Positions 47,787 to 56,689 of a stretch of 64,000 bases of DNA are shown in pieces. The DNA is from Nymphaea colorata. Lineage: Eukaryota > Streptophyta > Magnoliopsida > Nymphaeales > Nymphaeaceae. The DNA lies in assembly GCF_008831285.2 (NCBI RefSeq), contig NC_045141.1, forward strand, positions 9,844,106 through 9,908,105, written 5' to 3'. The position numbers and the translations under genes were made by a program. Below the pieces are notes generated by a model. It saw only the letters and a list, made by a program, of their open reading frames with translations, was not told the DNA's origin and did not search any database. The first letter of the stretch is position 1. Each line of letters starts with the position of its first letter.

Positions 47787-48576
47787 ATGATAGTCAAGTT
47801 ACTCCCATTTAGTCTTCAGGGCAGCATAGAAGGAGGCTACGGACAAATCACCCTGTTTAAGAGAGTAGATACTGCGTTTAATCTAATACGTACGCAGAAC
47901 CCTCTTCTTACGGCCATACATCCTCGCAAGCACCGTCCACATATCATAAGAGGTCGACTTTCGTAGAATAAGAGGTTGAATATCAGCAGAAACGAAACTA
48001 ATGATCTACACCTTAACCTGACTGTCCTCCAACACCCAAGTTGCCCATCGAGGGTCTGCTTTGCTAGGCGCCGGTTTCTCCCCTGTGATATAGGGAAGGC
48101 GACCGCGACTAGTTATCCCTATTTCGAGTGCGGTAGACCAAGAGAGATAGTTGCTTTATTCAATTTCGAGTGCGGTAGACCAAGAGAGATAGTTGCTTTA
48201 TTCAAACGAATAGACGTGACCTGAACCGGCAAATTCTCGCTCTTGGTAGTCTGGCTCGTGTCGAAGGCAACATCAATCTTTGGGATCATCTCTTCGGCCA
48301 TTACGTGCACCAACAAGTAGCACTACCCAACACCAGGAAACACAACCAGGAGGCGCGCAGGCGACGACGCTGAAAAAACAATGGCGGCGGCACTGGAAAG
48401 GGCGACGGCAGCGGCGCTGAAGGGGGCGACGGCGACGGCGCTGTAGAGGATGCTGCCGGCGGCGGAAACGGATGACGACGGCGGAAACGGCAGCAGCGGC
48501 GGTAGAGACCAAAAACTGGCGGGCGACCGAAAAACGGCGGATACGCTACTGGCACACCAACAATCTCACACGCGCT
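47787..48576 (-). pseudogene. Copia gag N-terminal region and GC-rich leader, broken
   Basis: Minus-strand wording such as SNYLSWSTALEIGITSRGRL and WATWVLEDSQVKV is the copia gag N-terminal region (UBN2 type), followed by MYGRKKRVLRTY and SLKQGDLSVASFYAALK. Stops and frameshifts occur. A 42-bp tandem duplication lies at 48121-48204. Between about 48300 and 48540 the sequence is GC-rich with many GGCGAC/GGCGG words, unlike the AT-rich surroundings. Confidence 0.75.
48121..48204 (-). repeat. 42-bp tandem duplication in copia gag
   Basis: Two exact copies (48121-48162, 48163-48204) of a unit starting ATTTCGAGTGCGGTAGACC. Each spans 14 codons. Confidence 0.92.
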
Positions 48577-48589
48577 GGCTCTGATACCA
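48577..48589 (-). other. Primer binding site of the truncated copia element
   Basis: Plus strand GGCTCTGATACCA, minus strand TGGTATCAGAGCC, complementary to initiator tRNA-Met, adjacent to the LTR. Confidence 0.88.
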
Positions 48590-48865
48590 TGTAGAAACAC
48601 GCAATGGACAAGAAAAACAGAGAGGAAACACACGATATACATGGAAAACCTCAAGAAGAGGTGAAAAACCACGGAGAGGCTCTAACCTAGGGGCAAAACC
48701 GCAACCCTAGGAGAGAGAATATTATTATTCCCTTAATCAACAAAACAGCAATAAGTGGGAATATAAGAGGGAGACCTGCCTAGGGAACCGAGCCACTCTC
48801 GGTTCCCATGCCCATGGGACCGGGTCCATATCCAGACCCGGTTCCCAATACACAATATTCTAACA
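48590..48865 (-). mobile_element. 5' LTR of the truncated copia element (276 bp)
   Basis: Plus strand TGTAGAAACACG...ATATTCTAACA. One end is set by the adjacent PBS and the other by the return of gypsy LTR homology at 48866 (TCACTCATTGGGAAAGAAACC, compare 30826). Confidence 0.82.
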
Positions 48866-50653
48866 TCACTCATTGGGAAAGAAACCTAATGCGTTATGGG
48901 CCGATACTACATGTCGGCACCCTCTTGAGGTGATGATCTACGCCTCAATGACCTTATTTCTAACTTGTATAGATTGTAAAGCAAAACGAGTAGAAAACTT
49001 ATCGCTTGATTAGTTTTGCAGGTACACCGGGCTTGTTGGGTAGACCTTGAGTGGAAAAATTTAAACCTCGAGGTAATTTGGGCAACATGCTACAAGTATG
49101 GCGGCATTCTAGGCAAATCCCTGCTTGGGAGGATCGTTGGAACATATGCTTGTGTTGTCTTGCATGAATGTATTCATGTGATTGAATGATTTGAGATTAG
49201 TTGAATGTCTTTAAACTACTACGCAATAGCATATGCATGCTAGAAATTATAACCGCTTATGACAAATTAGACATGGCATTGAGTCGAGTATCTCCTCGAT
49301 CCCGATTGTACATTAGAAAACATTATAGAATGTTATTTGCATGTGACAACTACGAGCCAATCACGAATTGTGACTACTCTCCAAGGTTTGGCTAAGTTTT
49401 GCAAGATGTGATTGATATGTTTGATTGTTGTGAATGTTGCAATGGTTTTTGTGTGCATTGCCGCAAGCATGATGCAATTGGGTGAATTTGAAGGATAGAT
49501 GTACCTATAAAGTTATGATGGCTAACTAAGAGTATTGATGTGTGTGTTGCCCTCGTTGGGAGGTGTCTTGAGGTATGGGTGCACTTGTGAAGTGAACCAA
49601 CCTTGTGTGCTAACTGGTCATTTTGTGAATGTGTTTTCATAATGATGAGTTAATAAAGAATAATGGACAATAGTTCAGTGGGTTATGAAAGTGTGTTTGG
49701 GAGATGTCCCACCCTCACCACTAGTCTCGCCTACTCGGAGTGCATGCAGTGCAAGAACCTAGATATCTTTGTGTGATGTGCATGGAGTGTTAGGCCTCCT
49801 CATTCGCAACCTAGGTGTCCTAAGGAAGGCTGAGCAACTCCCCTTGGCATTCACACATCCATGGATGATTGCTCTACCGCTGCAGCGTGAATGGATCTGT
49901 ATCATTTCAAGCTACCACAGGAGTTGTCTCGTGATTGTAGGTCGCCTGTGGTGTGCACACACATGCGCTTTGCACTCACATGAGTTGTCAATTTACTAAA
50001 GCAAATGTAAATGAAATTATTGTAAATAAAACGAATGTGAACGAAATGTATGAAAATGAAGCGAATATACATGAAGCGAATGTGATTATTAAATGTGTTA
50101 ATTGTGGTCGTTGAGTGGTCCCTACATGTCGTGGTATATAGGAAGGGCTGCTATGACCAGTTATGTGACTTCATGCTACTATCATGATATGATAGTGTTT
50201 TGCTTTCGTATTTGTTATATCCCAGATTTGAGCCCTTACCTTAGTGGGTTATGGATATATATGGTTTGTTGCCATACTGCAAAGGCTAAGTCTTTTGTTG
50301 TTTACTTTTTCAACTTTTCGTAGACTCATGATAGCAGGTTGATCAGATGACTCAACTCACATCCAATTAAAGAGATTTTGGGTCTATTGTAGTGTAGGCG
50401 CATCATATTCCAGTCTCCATGATTTTTTGTTTTTGTTAGACATTAATGTTGTGGTTTTGGGGCATTTTTGTCATATGTGTTATTGAGAAATATGAAGTGA
50501 TTCTGTATGAATTGAATTTACTATATAATGAAATGTTTGCTCCTTTGTCTTTTGATGTGCATAGCTCTTTTTGAATAGTTGTATTGTCGCACCTCAATAT
50601 TTTATTTTTTAACAAAAAAATTTATTTGGGGGTCAAAGTGTTGGGATGCCACA
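48866..50653 (+). mobile_element. 3' LTR of the gypsy element, remaining 1,788 bp
   Basis: Matches 30826-32642 throughout, for example TGTATAGATTGTAAAGC and GTCAAAGTGTTGGG. Ends TGCCACA at 50653. Clear divergence between the two LTRs (many substitutions and small indels) marks an old insertion. Confidence 0.85.
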
Positions 50654-50808
50654 TTAACACTCATGTGGAGTCTAGAAATTGAAGGTGATTACAAATTAAA
50701 TTATTAAACTTCCTAACACTCTTATGGACTTTACAAATTGGAACCATATACATAATAAACCTCTTAATATTTCTTGGAGGTCTAGAAGATAAGAGGTAAA
50801 ATTGTCAC
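50654..50808 (+). repeat. Degenerate ~53-bp minisatellite, right part
   Basis: Three units start TTAACACTCATGTGGAGTC, CCTAACACTCTTATGGAC and CTCTTAATATTTCTTGGAGG. They continue the array interrupted at 30278. Confidence 0.6.
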
Positions 50809-51287
50809 TACCCACAGGATTATCAAATAAATGAACATTTAAGAATAGAAATTTCAGTGTTGTGAGTACAATACCCTTGTTAAAATTGAAAGAATGACCA
50901 TCAGTTGAGAAATTAGTAAGGGTTAAGCTAAAAGTGGCATGACTGTTGAACTTTGTTTATCTGTTATTTCATTGCATTATTTACGTATATATAGAATACT
51001 GCATTTTTTGTAGTTTAGTTTATGTTCTAATGCAGACTACTCACTGGGTCTGTAGAACTCACGTTTCATCTGTTTCCCCTTTTCAATGGAAGAAGATAGG
51101 ACCCCAAGCTGGCAACAGAGCACACGTGTGGATCAGCTATCACAGTTCCATAGTATATAGTACATATATACTATTTTGCTCATTTTATTCTATTCCTACA
51201 TTGGATATAGAGGAACGTGTAGTTCTCTTTCACGGAGGACTACTCATTTTGTCTGTAAAGGTAAGATACCATTAAATTTCAGAGTTG
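50809..51287. other. Intergenic, no recognised gene
   Basis: AT-rich spacer between the gypsy element and the young copia. The 109-codon frame at 50946-51275 has no recognisable features. Confidence 0.4.
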
Positions 51288-51292
51288 CTTGT

Positions 51293-51665
51293 TATAGAAA
51301 AACAGAGTAGGAGCAGAGCAAACACAAAATATAACGTGGTTCAGCTTAAGAAAGCCTACGTCCACGATGAGAAAACACGCCAAGAGAGTTCCTTTTCTTA
51401 TTAATTAGTACAGATGGCGTGAAGGGTATATATAGCGTACTAAGGATCTACGCTATAAGGCAGTTTGCTACTGCCTTTGTTACAAAAGATTTCTTCCTTG
51501 TCCTGCCAAGATCTGGTTTCCTTGTTTTCAGAATTTTTCCTTATCGCTGTGATGGTTGCAACAACATCGTTGCCATCTTTATTGCTAACCAAAAGATTAG
51601 GACGTTGGCTGTTATGTAACTGATCTTCTCTATCTGTGATGATCTCCTTTCCATAATTGCTAACA
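51293..51665 (-). mobile_element. 3' LTR of the young copia element (373 bp)
   Basis: Identical to 55951-56323 except at 51538. It contains GGGTATATATAGCG (51425-51438), but no minus-strand promoter was tested. Confidence 0.93.
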
Positions 51666-53065
51666 CTCCCCTTCAAACTAGGCCGCGGAACAAGGCCGAG
51701 TTTGTTCCGTAAGTTGTTGAAGACTTGCTTGGCTAGACTTTTGGTAAAGACGTCCGCAATCTGATTTTTGGAACAGATAAATTTTGTTGCAAGCTGTTTT
51801 TGAGCAACACGTTCTCGAACATAGTGAAAATCAATTTGAATGTGCTTGCTCCTTCCATGAGCTACAGGGTTTGCTGCCATAAAGAGGGAACTTTTATTAT
51901 CACAATATAGCAAGGGAACCTTATCTATTCGAATCCCTATGTCTTTCATTAGGAACTGAACCCATGTGAGCTCTGCTGCCGTCGACGCCATGGCTCGGTA
52001 CTCAGCCTCAGCACTAGATCGAGAAACAGTATTTTGTTTCTTGGCACTCCAAGTAATGCAATTAGCACCAAGGTATATACAGAAACCGGTGGTTGAGCGT
52101 CTGGTATGGGAGCAACCTGCCCAATCTGAATCTGAAAAGGCATATATATCCAAGGTACTTTGCTTCAAAATTTGAAGCCCAAAATGTAGAGTTCCTTTCA
52201 CATAACGCAAAATACGTTTAACCATTTGAAAGTGAGAGTGTAACGGGGCATGCATAAATTGGCTGATGTAATTGACGGCAAACGAGATGTCCGGACGAGT
52301 AAGACAAAGATACTGAAGTGAACCAACAACTTGCCTGTAGAAGGTAACATCATCAAAAATTTTATCTTCTGCTTGTAGTTTATGTATTTTTGTACTCATA
52401 GGAGTGTTACAAGGCTTAGAGTCTTCCATCTTAGCCTTTTCCAAAATATCCTTTGCATACTTTGTTTGACAAAGTATGAGGCCCTGATTTGTCCAGGCAA
52501 CTTCAACGCCTAAAAAATAAGTTAGGCGACCAAGATCCTTAACAGGAAACTCACTGCAGAAAGTATCAATGAATTTTTGCAAGGCTAAAGAGCAGCTTCC
52601 CGTTAGAATCATATCATCAACATATATTAAAAGTATGAGAGTAACAGGTCCTTGATGCAAGGTGAACATGGAGGGATCGGCAAAACTGATAGAAAACCCA
52701 TAATCAAGGAGAAAAGTACTTAACCTTGCATACCATGCTCGTGACGCTTGCTTCAAACCATATAAAGCTCGCTGTAATTTGCAGACATGATCAGGTTTGG
52801 ATTCATCTATGTATCCAGGGGGTTGCCGCATGTACACGTCTTCACGAATCATCCCATGCAAGAAAGCATTTTTAATATCCAGCTGTCTAAGAGCCCATCC
52901 TTTAACAAGAGCAACAGTGATAACCATTCGAACCGTGGTTTGTCGCACAACCGGAGAAAAAGTCTCATGAAAATCTATACCCTCTTTTTGAGAGAATCCC
53001 CGAGCAACAAGTCTGGCCTTCAGTTTGTCTAGGGTCCCGTCGGATTTTAACTTGGTTTTAAACAC
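51440..53065 (-). CDS. Copia polyprotein, downstream part: reverse transcriptase and RNase H
   Basis: This is the same frame as the upstream part, after the TGA. It opens VFKTKLKSDGTLDKLKARLV, which is inside the RT palm. Key positions in this 541-codon stretch: QLDIKNAFLHG near 61-71, YGLKQASRAWY near 102-112 and the catalytic box IYVDDMILTG near 147-156. RNase H follows: FSDSDWAGCSHTRRSTTGF, SSAEAEYRAMA, LYCDNKSS and KHIQIDFHYVRE, ending with IADVFTKSLAKQVF. The frame does not stop at the usual place but runs about 75 codons into the LTR, ending SKLPYSVDP. It would be made only by readthrough of the TGA or a restart, since no ATG opens it at 53065. Confidence 0.9.
   Translation of the reverse strand: MFKTKLKSDGTLDKLKARLVARGFSQKEGIDFHETFSPVVRQTTVRMVITVALVKGWALRQLDIKNAFLHGMIREDVYMRQPPGYIDESKPDHVCKLQRALYGLKQASRAWYARLSTFLLDYGFSISFADPSMFTLHQGPVTLILLIYVDDMILTGSCSLALQKFIDTFCSEFPVKDLGRLTYFLGVEVAWTNQGLILCQTKYAKDILEKAKMEDSKPCNTPMSTKIHKLQAEDKIFDDVTFYRQVVGSLQYLCLTRPDISFAVNYISQFMHAPLHSHFQMVKRILRYVKGTLHFGLQILKQSTLDIYAFSDSDWAGCSHTRRSTTGFCIYLGANCITWSAKKQNTVSRSSAEAEYRAMASTAAELTWVQFLMKDIGIRIDKVPLLYCDNKSSLFMAANPVAHGRSKHIQIDFHYVRERVAQKQLATKFICSKNQIADVFTKSLAKQVFNNLRNKLGLVPRPSLKGSVSNYGKEIITDREDQLHNSQRPNLLVSNKDGNDVVATITAIRKNSENKETRSWQDKEEIFCNKGSSKLPYSVDP
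51666..51674 (-). other. Polypurine tract of the young copia element
   Basis: Minus strand GAAGGGGAG directly upstream of the 3' LTR, the start site for plus-strand DNA synthesis. Confidence 0.85.
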
Positions 53066-55933
53066 TCATTTGGATCCTACCAAGTTCATCGTGTGGTCAT
53101 AAGGAACTAAAACCCAAGTTCTATTTTCAATGAGAGCCTTCATCTCATCGTCCATAGCCTTCTTCCATCCAGCGTGATGCAAAGCTTGATTGACATTAGT
53201 GGGTTCTTTGGGAATGTTCTCATATAAGATATGAAGATTAGCATACCTTGGATTAGGCTTATATGTCCCCACCATAGATCTGGTGGTCATGGTTCTCACA
53301 GGACTAGCGATAGAATCCATAGAAGTCTGAGTTGGAACATTTGCTTCAGGGCATGCAAGGTGGTCTGTCTCCAGTGGCACATTATTGACGTCCTCATGTT
53401 GATCCATATGAGTAGAGCTATCTGAACTTATATGATTGACTGCTGGTTGTTCTTGGGCAGTGTCAAGAGGCGTTCCAGCACAAGACTGTATGAGAATGTC
53501 TTGAGAGTGGTCAGCATTTTGTTCATGAATAGTAGGCTGATCATCAACTACGGTGGATGGAGAATGTTCCACTGATTTCTGACTGTGTGAATCATGCAAC
53601 TCAGTCCATTCATCAAAAGAAATTAAATCCGGAGTTAGTCCATGTCCATCATATAATTTTGCAGGATTCTTATATGGAAAATACTGTTCATCAAAGCAAA
53701 CATGACGAGAAACGAAAATCTTCCCGGTCCCCGGATACATGCAACGGTATCCTTTATGATGTATACTATAGCCAAGAAAGATACACGGAAGGGATCTGGG
53801 CTCAAGTTTATCCTTTGCATAATCCCTTAAGTATGGAAAGCAACGACAACCAAAAATGCGCAGGAAATCATACTTAGGTTGCCGACCAAAAAATTTCAGG
53901 TATGGCGAATCCATATTCAAGGAGGATGAAGGCAGACGATTTATGAGAAAAACTGCACTGCTAAATGCTTCGAACCAAAAACGTTTAGGAACTCCAGAAT
54001 GAAAAAGCATAGTCAAGCCTAACTCAGTAATATTTCGATGTTTTCTTTCGGCCATGTCGTTTTGCTGTTTCGTATGAGCACAGGAAAATTGCTGTTTGAT
54101 GCCAAGACTGCCCAAAAGTTGAGTAAATTTTGAACTAGTGTATTCTCCTCCCATGTCTGATTGAAAAATTTTTATTCTTGTATTGAACTGAGTTTCGACA
54201 AATGTACGAAAGTGATCAAAACAATCAAAAAATTCAGACTTGCATTTTAATGGATACAACCATGTAAATCGTGACCACTCGTCAATGAAAATAACATAAT
54301 AGCGATACCCAAGATGCGATGCAATAGGTGCCGGTCCCCATAAGTCAGAATGAATTTTTCCAAAAACTTCCATAGCACTATTATCTCTTTCAAGAAATGG
54401 AAGTTTACATGCTTTTCCTAACTGACAACTATGACAGATGGTAGATTGAGGAACTGAAGAACTGACGTCAATTAAATTATTTTGATGAAGGTATTTGATG
54501 ACGCCAAAATGCGGATGACCAAGCCTGGAGTGCCAAAAATCAGCAGAAACACGCCTAAATCTGGATGAAAAGAAAGCTTCATGGAAATGACTAGAATCTT
54601 TAACGGTGCCTTTAGAATCTCCAATGACGTAAACTCCATCTTTCTTACTGCCTTGCGCCACTGTCTTGCCCGTTCTCCTGTCCTTTAAGCAGCAAGATGA
54701 AGAGGAAAACTCAAAGGTATAAGGTAAATCTGTAGTTATTTGACTTACGGACAACAAATTTTTCTTCAATTGAGGAACGTATAACACTTTAGAGAGAGGA
54801 ATATAAGAACCATGAACGACCAAATTTCCTTGACCAGTATGAGTTATGGGCAGAGATTTACCATTTCCAATAATCACACGATCAGAACCATGATAAATAG
54901 ATTTGTTAGAAATCTTACCCGCATCACCAGTCATGTGGCTAGAGGCTCCCGAGTCAGCTAACCATTCAGCGTTGTTTCCATCATCAAGAGATAGAGCAGT
55001 CATGGCTTGTTGAGCATCTTCTGCTTGATAACCATGATTGAAACGTTCAAAACACTTAATAGCGGAATGATATTTTTTTCCGCATATTTGACAAACAACA
55101 GCACTTTTGTTTTTCTTATCATCAGATTTGGGGAAGTGGGAATCGTTGATTTGAAACTGATTGTAATTGCGTCCTCTATTATTATTGTAGTTGCGACCGC
55201 GACCGCGCCCGCGACCATGACTATGGTTAGGTTGACGTTGATTCACCATAGCCATAAGAGGAGGCGTGGGACTTTTGAGGCGAGTGTCAAAACTTTGAAG
55301 GAGTGGAACAACTTCTTCATAGGATGGAGCAGGAGGTCGAATCATGGCAGCGACAAAGGCTTCATATCCATCACCAAGTCCTTGGAGCAGCCAATAAACT
55401 CGCGCCCCATCATCAACAGGTTTCCCAATGGCAGCAAGGTCATCACAGACTGCTTTGGATTTGTTAATGTATTCATCAACAGAATCATCACCCTTTTTGA
55501 GAGACGTAAGCAAATGAGTTAGGTGAAACTCTCTCTCTCTCGACTTGCGAGAGTAGGCATCCATAAGAGAGCTCCAAATGTCCCTTGATGTCTCTTGACC
55601 AACAACTCGACCAAGAGCACTCTCAGTCAAGGTACTGATTATCCATCCCTTGACGAGGCGATCTGATTTCTTCCAGGCTGTGAATTGGGGATTAACAGTC
55701 CTTTTCTGGCCTAAAGGGTCAGCTGCATCAATGACGAATTCAGCAGGAGCAGCAACGTCTCCAGTGAGAAAGCCTTGAAGATCTTGGCTTTCAATAAGAG
55801 CGAGAATCTGTGTCTTCCATAAAAGAAAGTTCTCTGGTCGCAGCTTAAGAGAAACAAAGTTGGAGACGTTGATAGAATAAGGATAAGGATAAGAAATCTG
55901 TACCAGCGTGGAGGAAGATGGAATAGATGCCAT
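53066..55933 (-). CDS. Copia polyprotein, upstream part: gag, protease, integrase, start of RT
   Basis: ATG at 55933, just after the PBS, opens MASIPSSSTLVQ. The 955-residue frame contains a gag domain (about 25-215), an RGRGRGRNYNNNRGR basic stretch, and a CCHC knuckle CQICGKKYHSAIKC (281-294). The protease has WLADSGASSHMTG (active Asp near 327). Integrase has a zinc-binding HHCC region (HSRLGHPHF near 468, CHSC near 500) and catalytic D530, D593 and E629 with DD35E spacing. The RT begins near 900 (WKKAMDDEMKALIENRTW) and stops at MNLVGSK with TGA 53066-53068, where related elements have Trp. Apart from this stop every expected motif is present. Confidence 0.93.
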   Translation of the reverse strand: MASIPSSSTLVQISYPYPYSINVSNFVSLKLRPENFLLWKTQILALIESQDLQGFLTGDVAAPAEFVIDAADPLGQKRTVNPQFTAWKKSDRLVKGWIISTLTESALGRVVGQETSRDIWSSLMDAYSRKSREREFHLTHLLTSLKKGDDSVDEYINKSKAVCDDLAAIGKPVDDGARVYWLLQGLGDGYEAFVAAMIRPPAPSYEEVVPLLQSFDTRLKSPTPPLMAMVNQRQPNHSHGRGRGRGRNYNNNRGRNYNQFQINDSHFPKSDDKKNKSAVVCQICGKKYHSAIKCFERFNHGYQAEDAQQAMTALSLDDGNNAEWLADSGASSHMTGDAGKISNKSIYHGSDRVIIGNGKSLPITHTGQGNLVVHGSYIPLSKVLYVPQLKKNLLSVSQITTDLPYTFEFSSSSCCLKDRRTGKTVAQGSKKDGVYVIGDSKGTVKDSSHFHEAFFSSRFRRVSADFWHSRLGHPHFGVIKYLHQNNLIDVSSSVPQSTICHSCQLGKACKLPFLERDNSAMEVFGKIHSDLWGPAPIASHLGYRYYVIFIDEWSRFTWLYPLKCKSEFFDCFDHFRTFVETQFNTRIKIFQSDMGGEYTSSKFTQLLGSLGIKQQFSCAHTKQQNDMAERKHRNITELGLTMLFHSGVPKRFWFEAFSSAVFLINRLPSSSLNMDSPYLKFFGRQPKYDFLRIFGCRCFPYLRDYAKDKLEPRSLPCIFLGYSIHHKGYRCMYPGTGKIFVSRHVCFDEQYFPYKNPAKLYDGHGLTPDLISFDEWTELHDSHSQKSVEHSPSTVVDDQPTIHEQNADHSQDILIQSCAGTPLDTAQEQPAVNHISSDSSTHMDQHEDVNNVPLETDHLACPEANVPTQTSMDSIASPVRTMTTRSMVGTYKPNPRYANLHILYENIPKEPTNVNQALHHAGWKKAMDDEMKALIENRTWVLVPYDHTMNLVGSK

Positions 55934-55937
55934 CGTT

Positions 55938-55950
55938 GGCTCTGATACCA
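55938..55950 (-). other. Primer binding site of the young copia element
   Basis: Minus strand TGGTATCAGAGCC, adjacent to the 5' LTR and complementary to the 3' end of initiator tRNA-Met. Confidence 0.92.
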
Positions 55951-56323
55951 TATAGAAAAACAGAGTAGGAGCAGAGCAAACACAAAATATAACGTGGTTC
56001 AGCTTAAGAAAGCCTACGTCCACGATGAGAAAACACGCCAAGAGAGTTCCTTTTCTTATTAATTAGTACAGATGGCGTGAAGGGTATATATAGCGTACTA
56101 AGGATCTACGCTATAAGGCAGTTTGCTACTGCCTTTGTTACAAAAGATTTCTTCCTTGTCCTGCCAAGATCTGGTTTCCTTGTTTTCAGAATTTTCCCTT
56201 ATCGCTGTGATGGTTGCAACAACATCGTTGCCATCTTTATTGCTAACCAAAAGATTAGGACGTTGGCTGTTATGTAACTGATCTTCTCTATCTGTGATGA
56301 TCTCCTTTCCATAATTGCTAACA
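55951..56323 (-). mobile_element. 5' LTR of the young copia element (373 bp)
   Basis: Bounded by the PBS on one side and the target duplication CTTGT on the other. See the 3' LTR for the comparison. Confidence 0.93.
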
Positions 56324-56328
56324 CTTGT

Positions 56329-56689
56329 TTCATGTCATTGTTAGAAATTTAAGTTCGGTTATGTTTTTAGCTAGACTGTGAAACGTACAGTGTTATTACA
56401 TGTTTTTCCTCCCTTCTTGAGTCAGGGGTGAGAGTACATTTCTCTTTCCTCTCTACAATAAGTTGGCCAATGCAACTATCCGTTGAATACTTGGTTAATT
56501 TCGGAAAGCACATCTCTTACAGGACGGTATGACAAACTCAAATGTGGAAACCATCCAACAGACTGCTATGAAAGAAGGCAGAAGTGGTAAAGAAGTCATC
56601 CGATGATTCAACTATTCGGATTTGAATGTGGACCTATTAAAATTGTGTCCAAAATTGTATTTAGGTTAAAAAAAAAAAAAGAGATCCTG
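56329..56689. other. Intergenic, no recognised gene
   Basis: Short spacer with an A12 run at about 56669-56680. Nothing supported. Confidence 0.4.

Larger units (their letters stand above)
44482..48865 (-). mobile_element. Truncated Ty1-copia element, Tork-like, in the gypsy 3' LTR
   Basis: Read on the minus strand: 5' LTR 48865-48590 (276 bp), PBS 48589-48577, gag, protease, integrase and RT to 44482. RNase H and the 3' LTR are absent. The gypsy LTR also lacks about 450 bp at the junction (between the equivalents of 30376 and 30826), so one deletion removed the copia 3' end and the neighbouring gypsy sequence. The Tork-like assignment is from the general wording of INT and RT and is tentative. 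Confidence 0.82.
30279..50653 (+). mobile_element. Ty3-gypsy element, Del/Tekay-like, with three nested insertions
   Basis: The order on the plus strand is 5' LTR (30279-32642), PBS, gag, protease, RT, RNase H, integrase with a chromodomain-like tail, and 3' LTR (44384-44481 plus 48866-50653). The ends are TG...CA. The flanking 5-mers CTAAC (30274-30278) and TTAAC (50654-50658) are a target duplication with one change. The later insertions are a minus-strand solo LTR (34968-38077), a solo LTR (39311-43092) and a truncated copia (44482-48865). Without them the element is about 9.1 kb, normal for Del/Tekay with LTRs above 2 kb. The domain order RT-RH-INT and wording such as [20 protein letters not shown] and AFHPQTDGQSERTI place it in the chromoviruses. 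Many stops and frameshifts show it is old and inactive. Confidence 0.88.
51293..56323 (-). mobile_element. Young full-length Ty1-copia retrotransposon (5,031 bp)
   Basis: Two 373-bp LTRs (51293-51665 and 55951-56323) differ at a single base by eye (T at 51538, C at 56196). A perfect 5-bp target duplication CTTGT flanks the element (51288-51292, 56324-56328). The minus-strand LTR starts TGTTAGCAATT and ends TTCTATA, an unusual TG...TA. PBS (55938-55950), gag, protease, integrase, RT, RNase H and the polypurine tract (51666-51674) are all present and in normal order. Only one break in the coding region was found, a TGA at 53066-53068. Small size and wording suggest the Ale/Retrofit group, but that is tentative. 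Confidence 0.95.

Noticed and set aside
48273-48672. Minus-strand Arg/Pro/Ser-rich frames
   Set aside because: GC triplet repeats keep several frames open at once; this is copia leader and LTR, not a gene.
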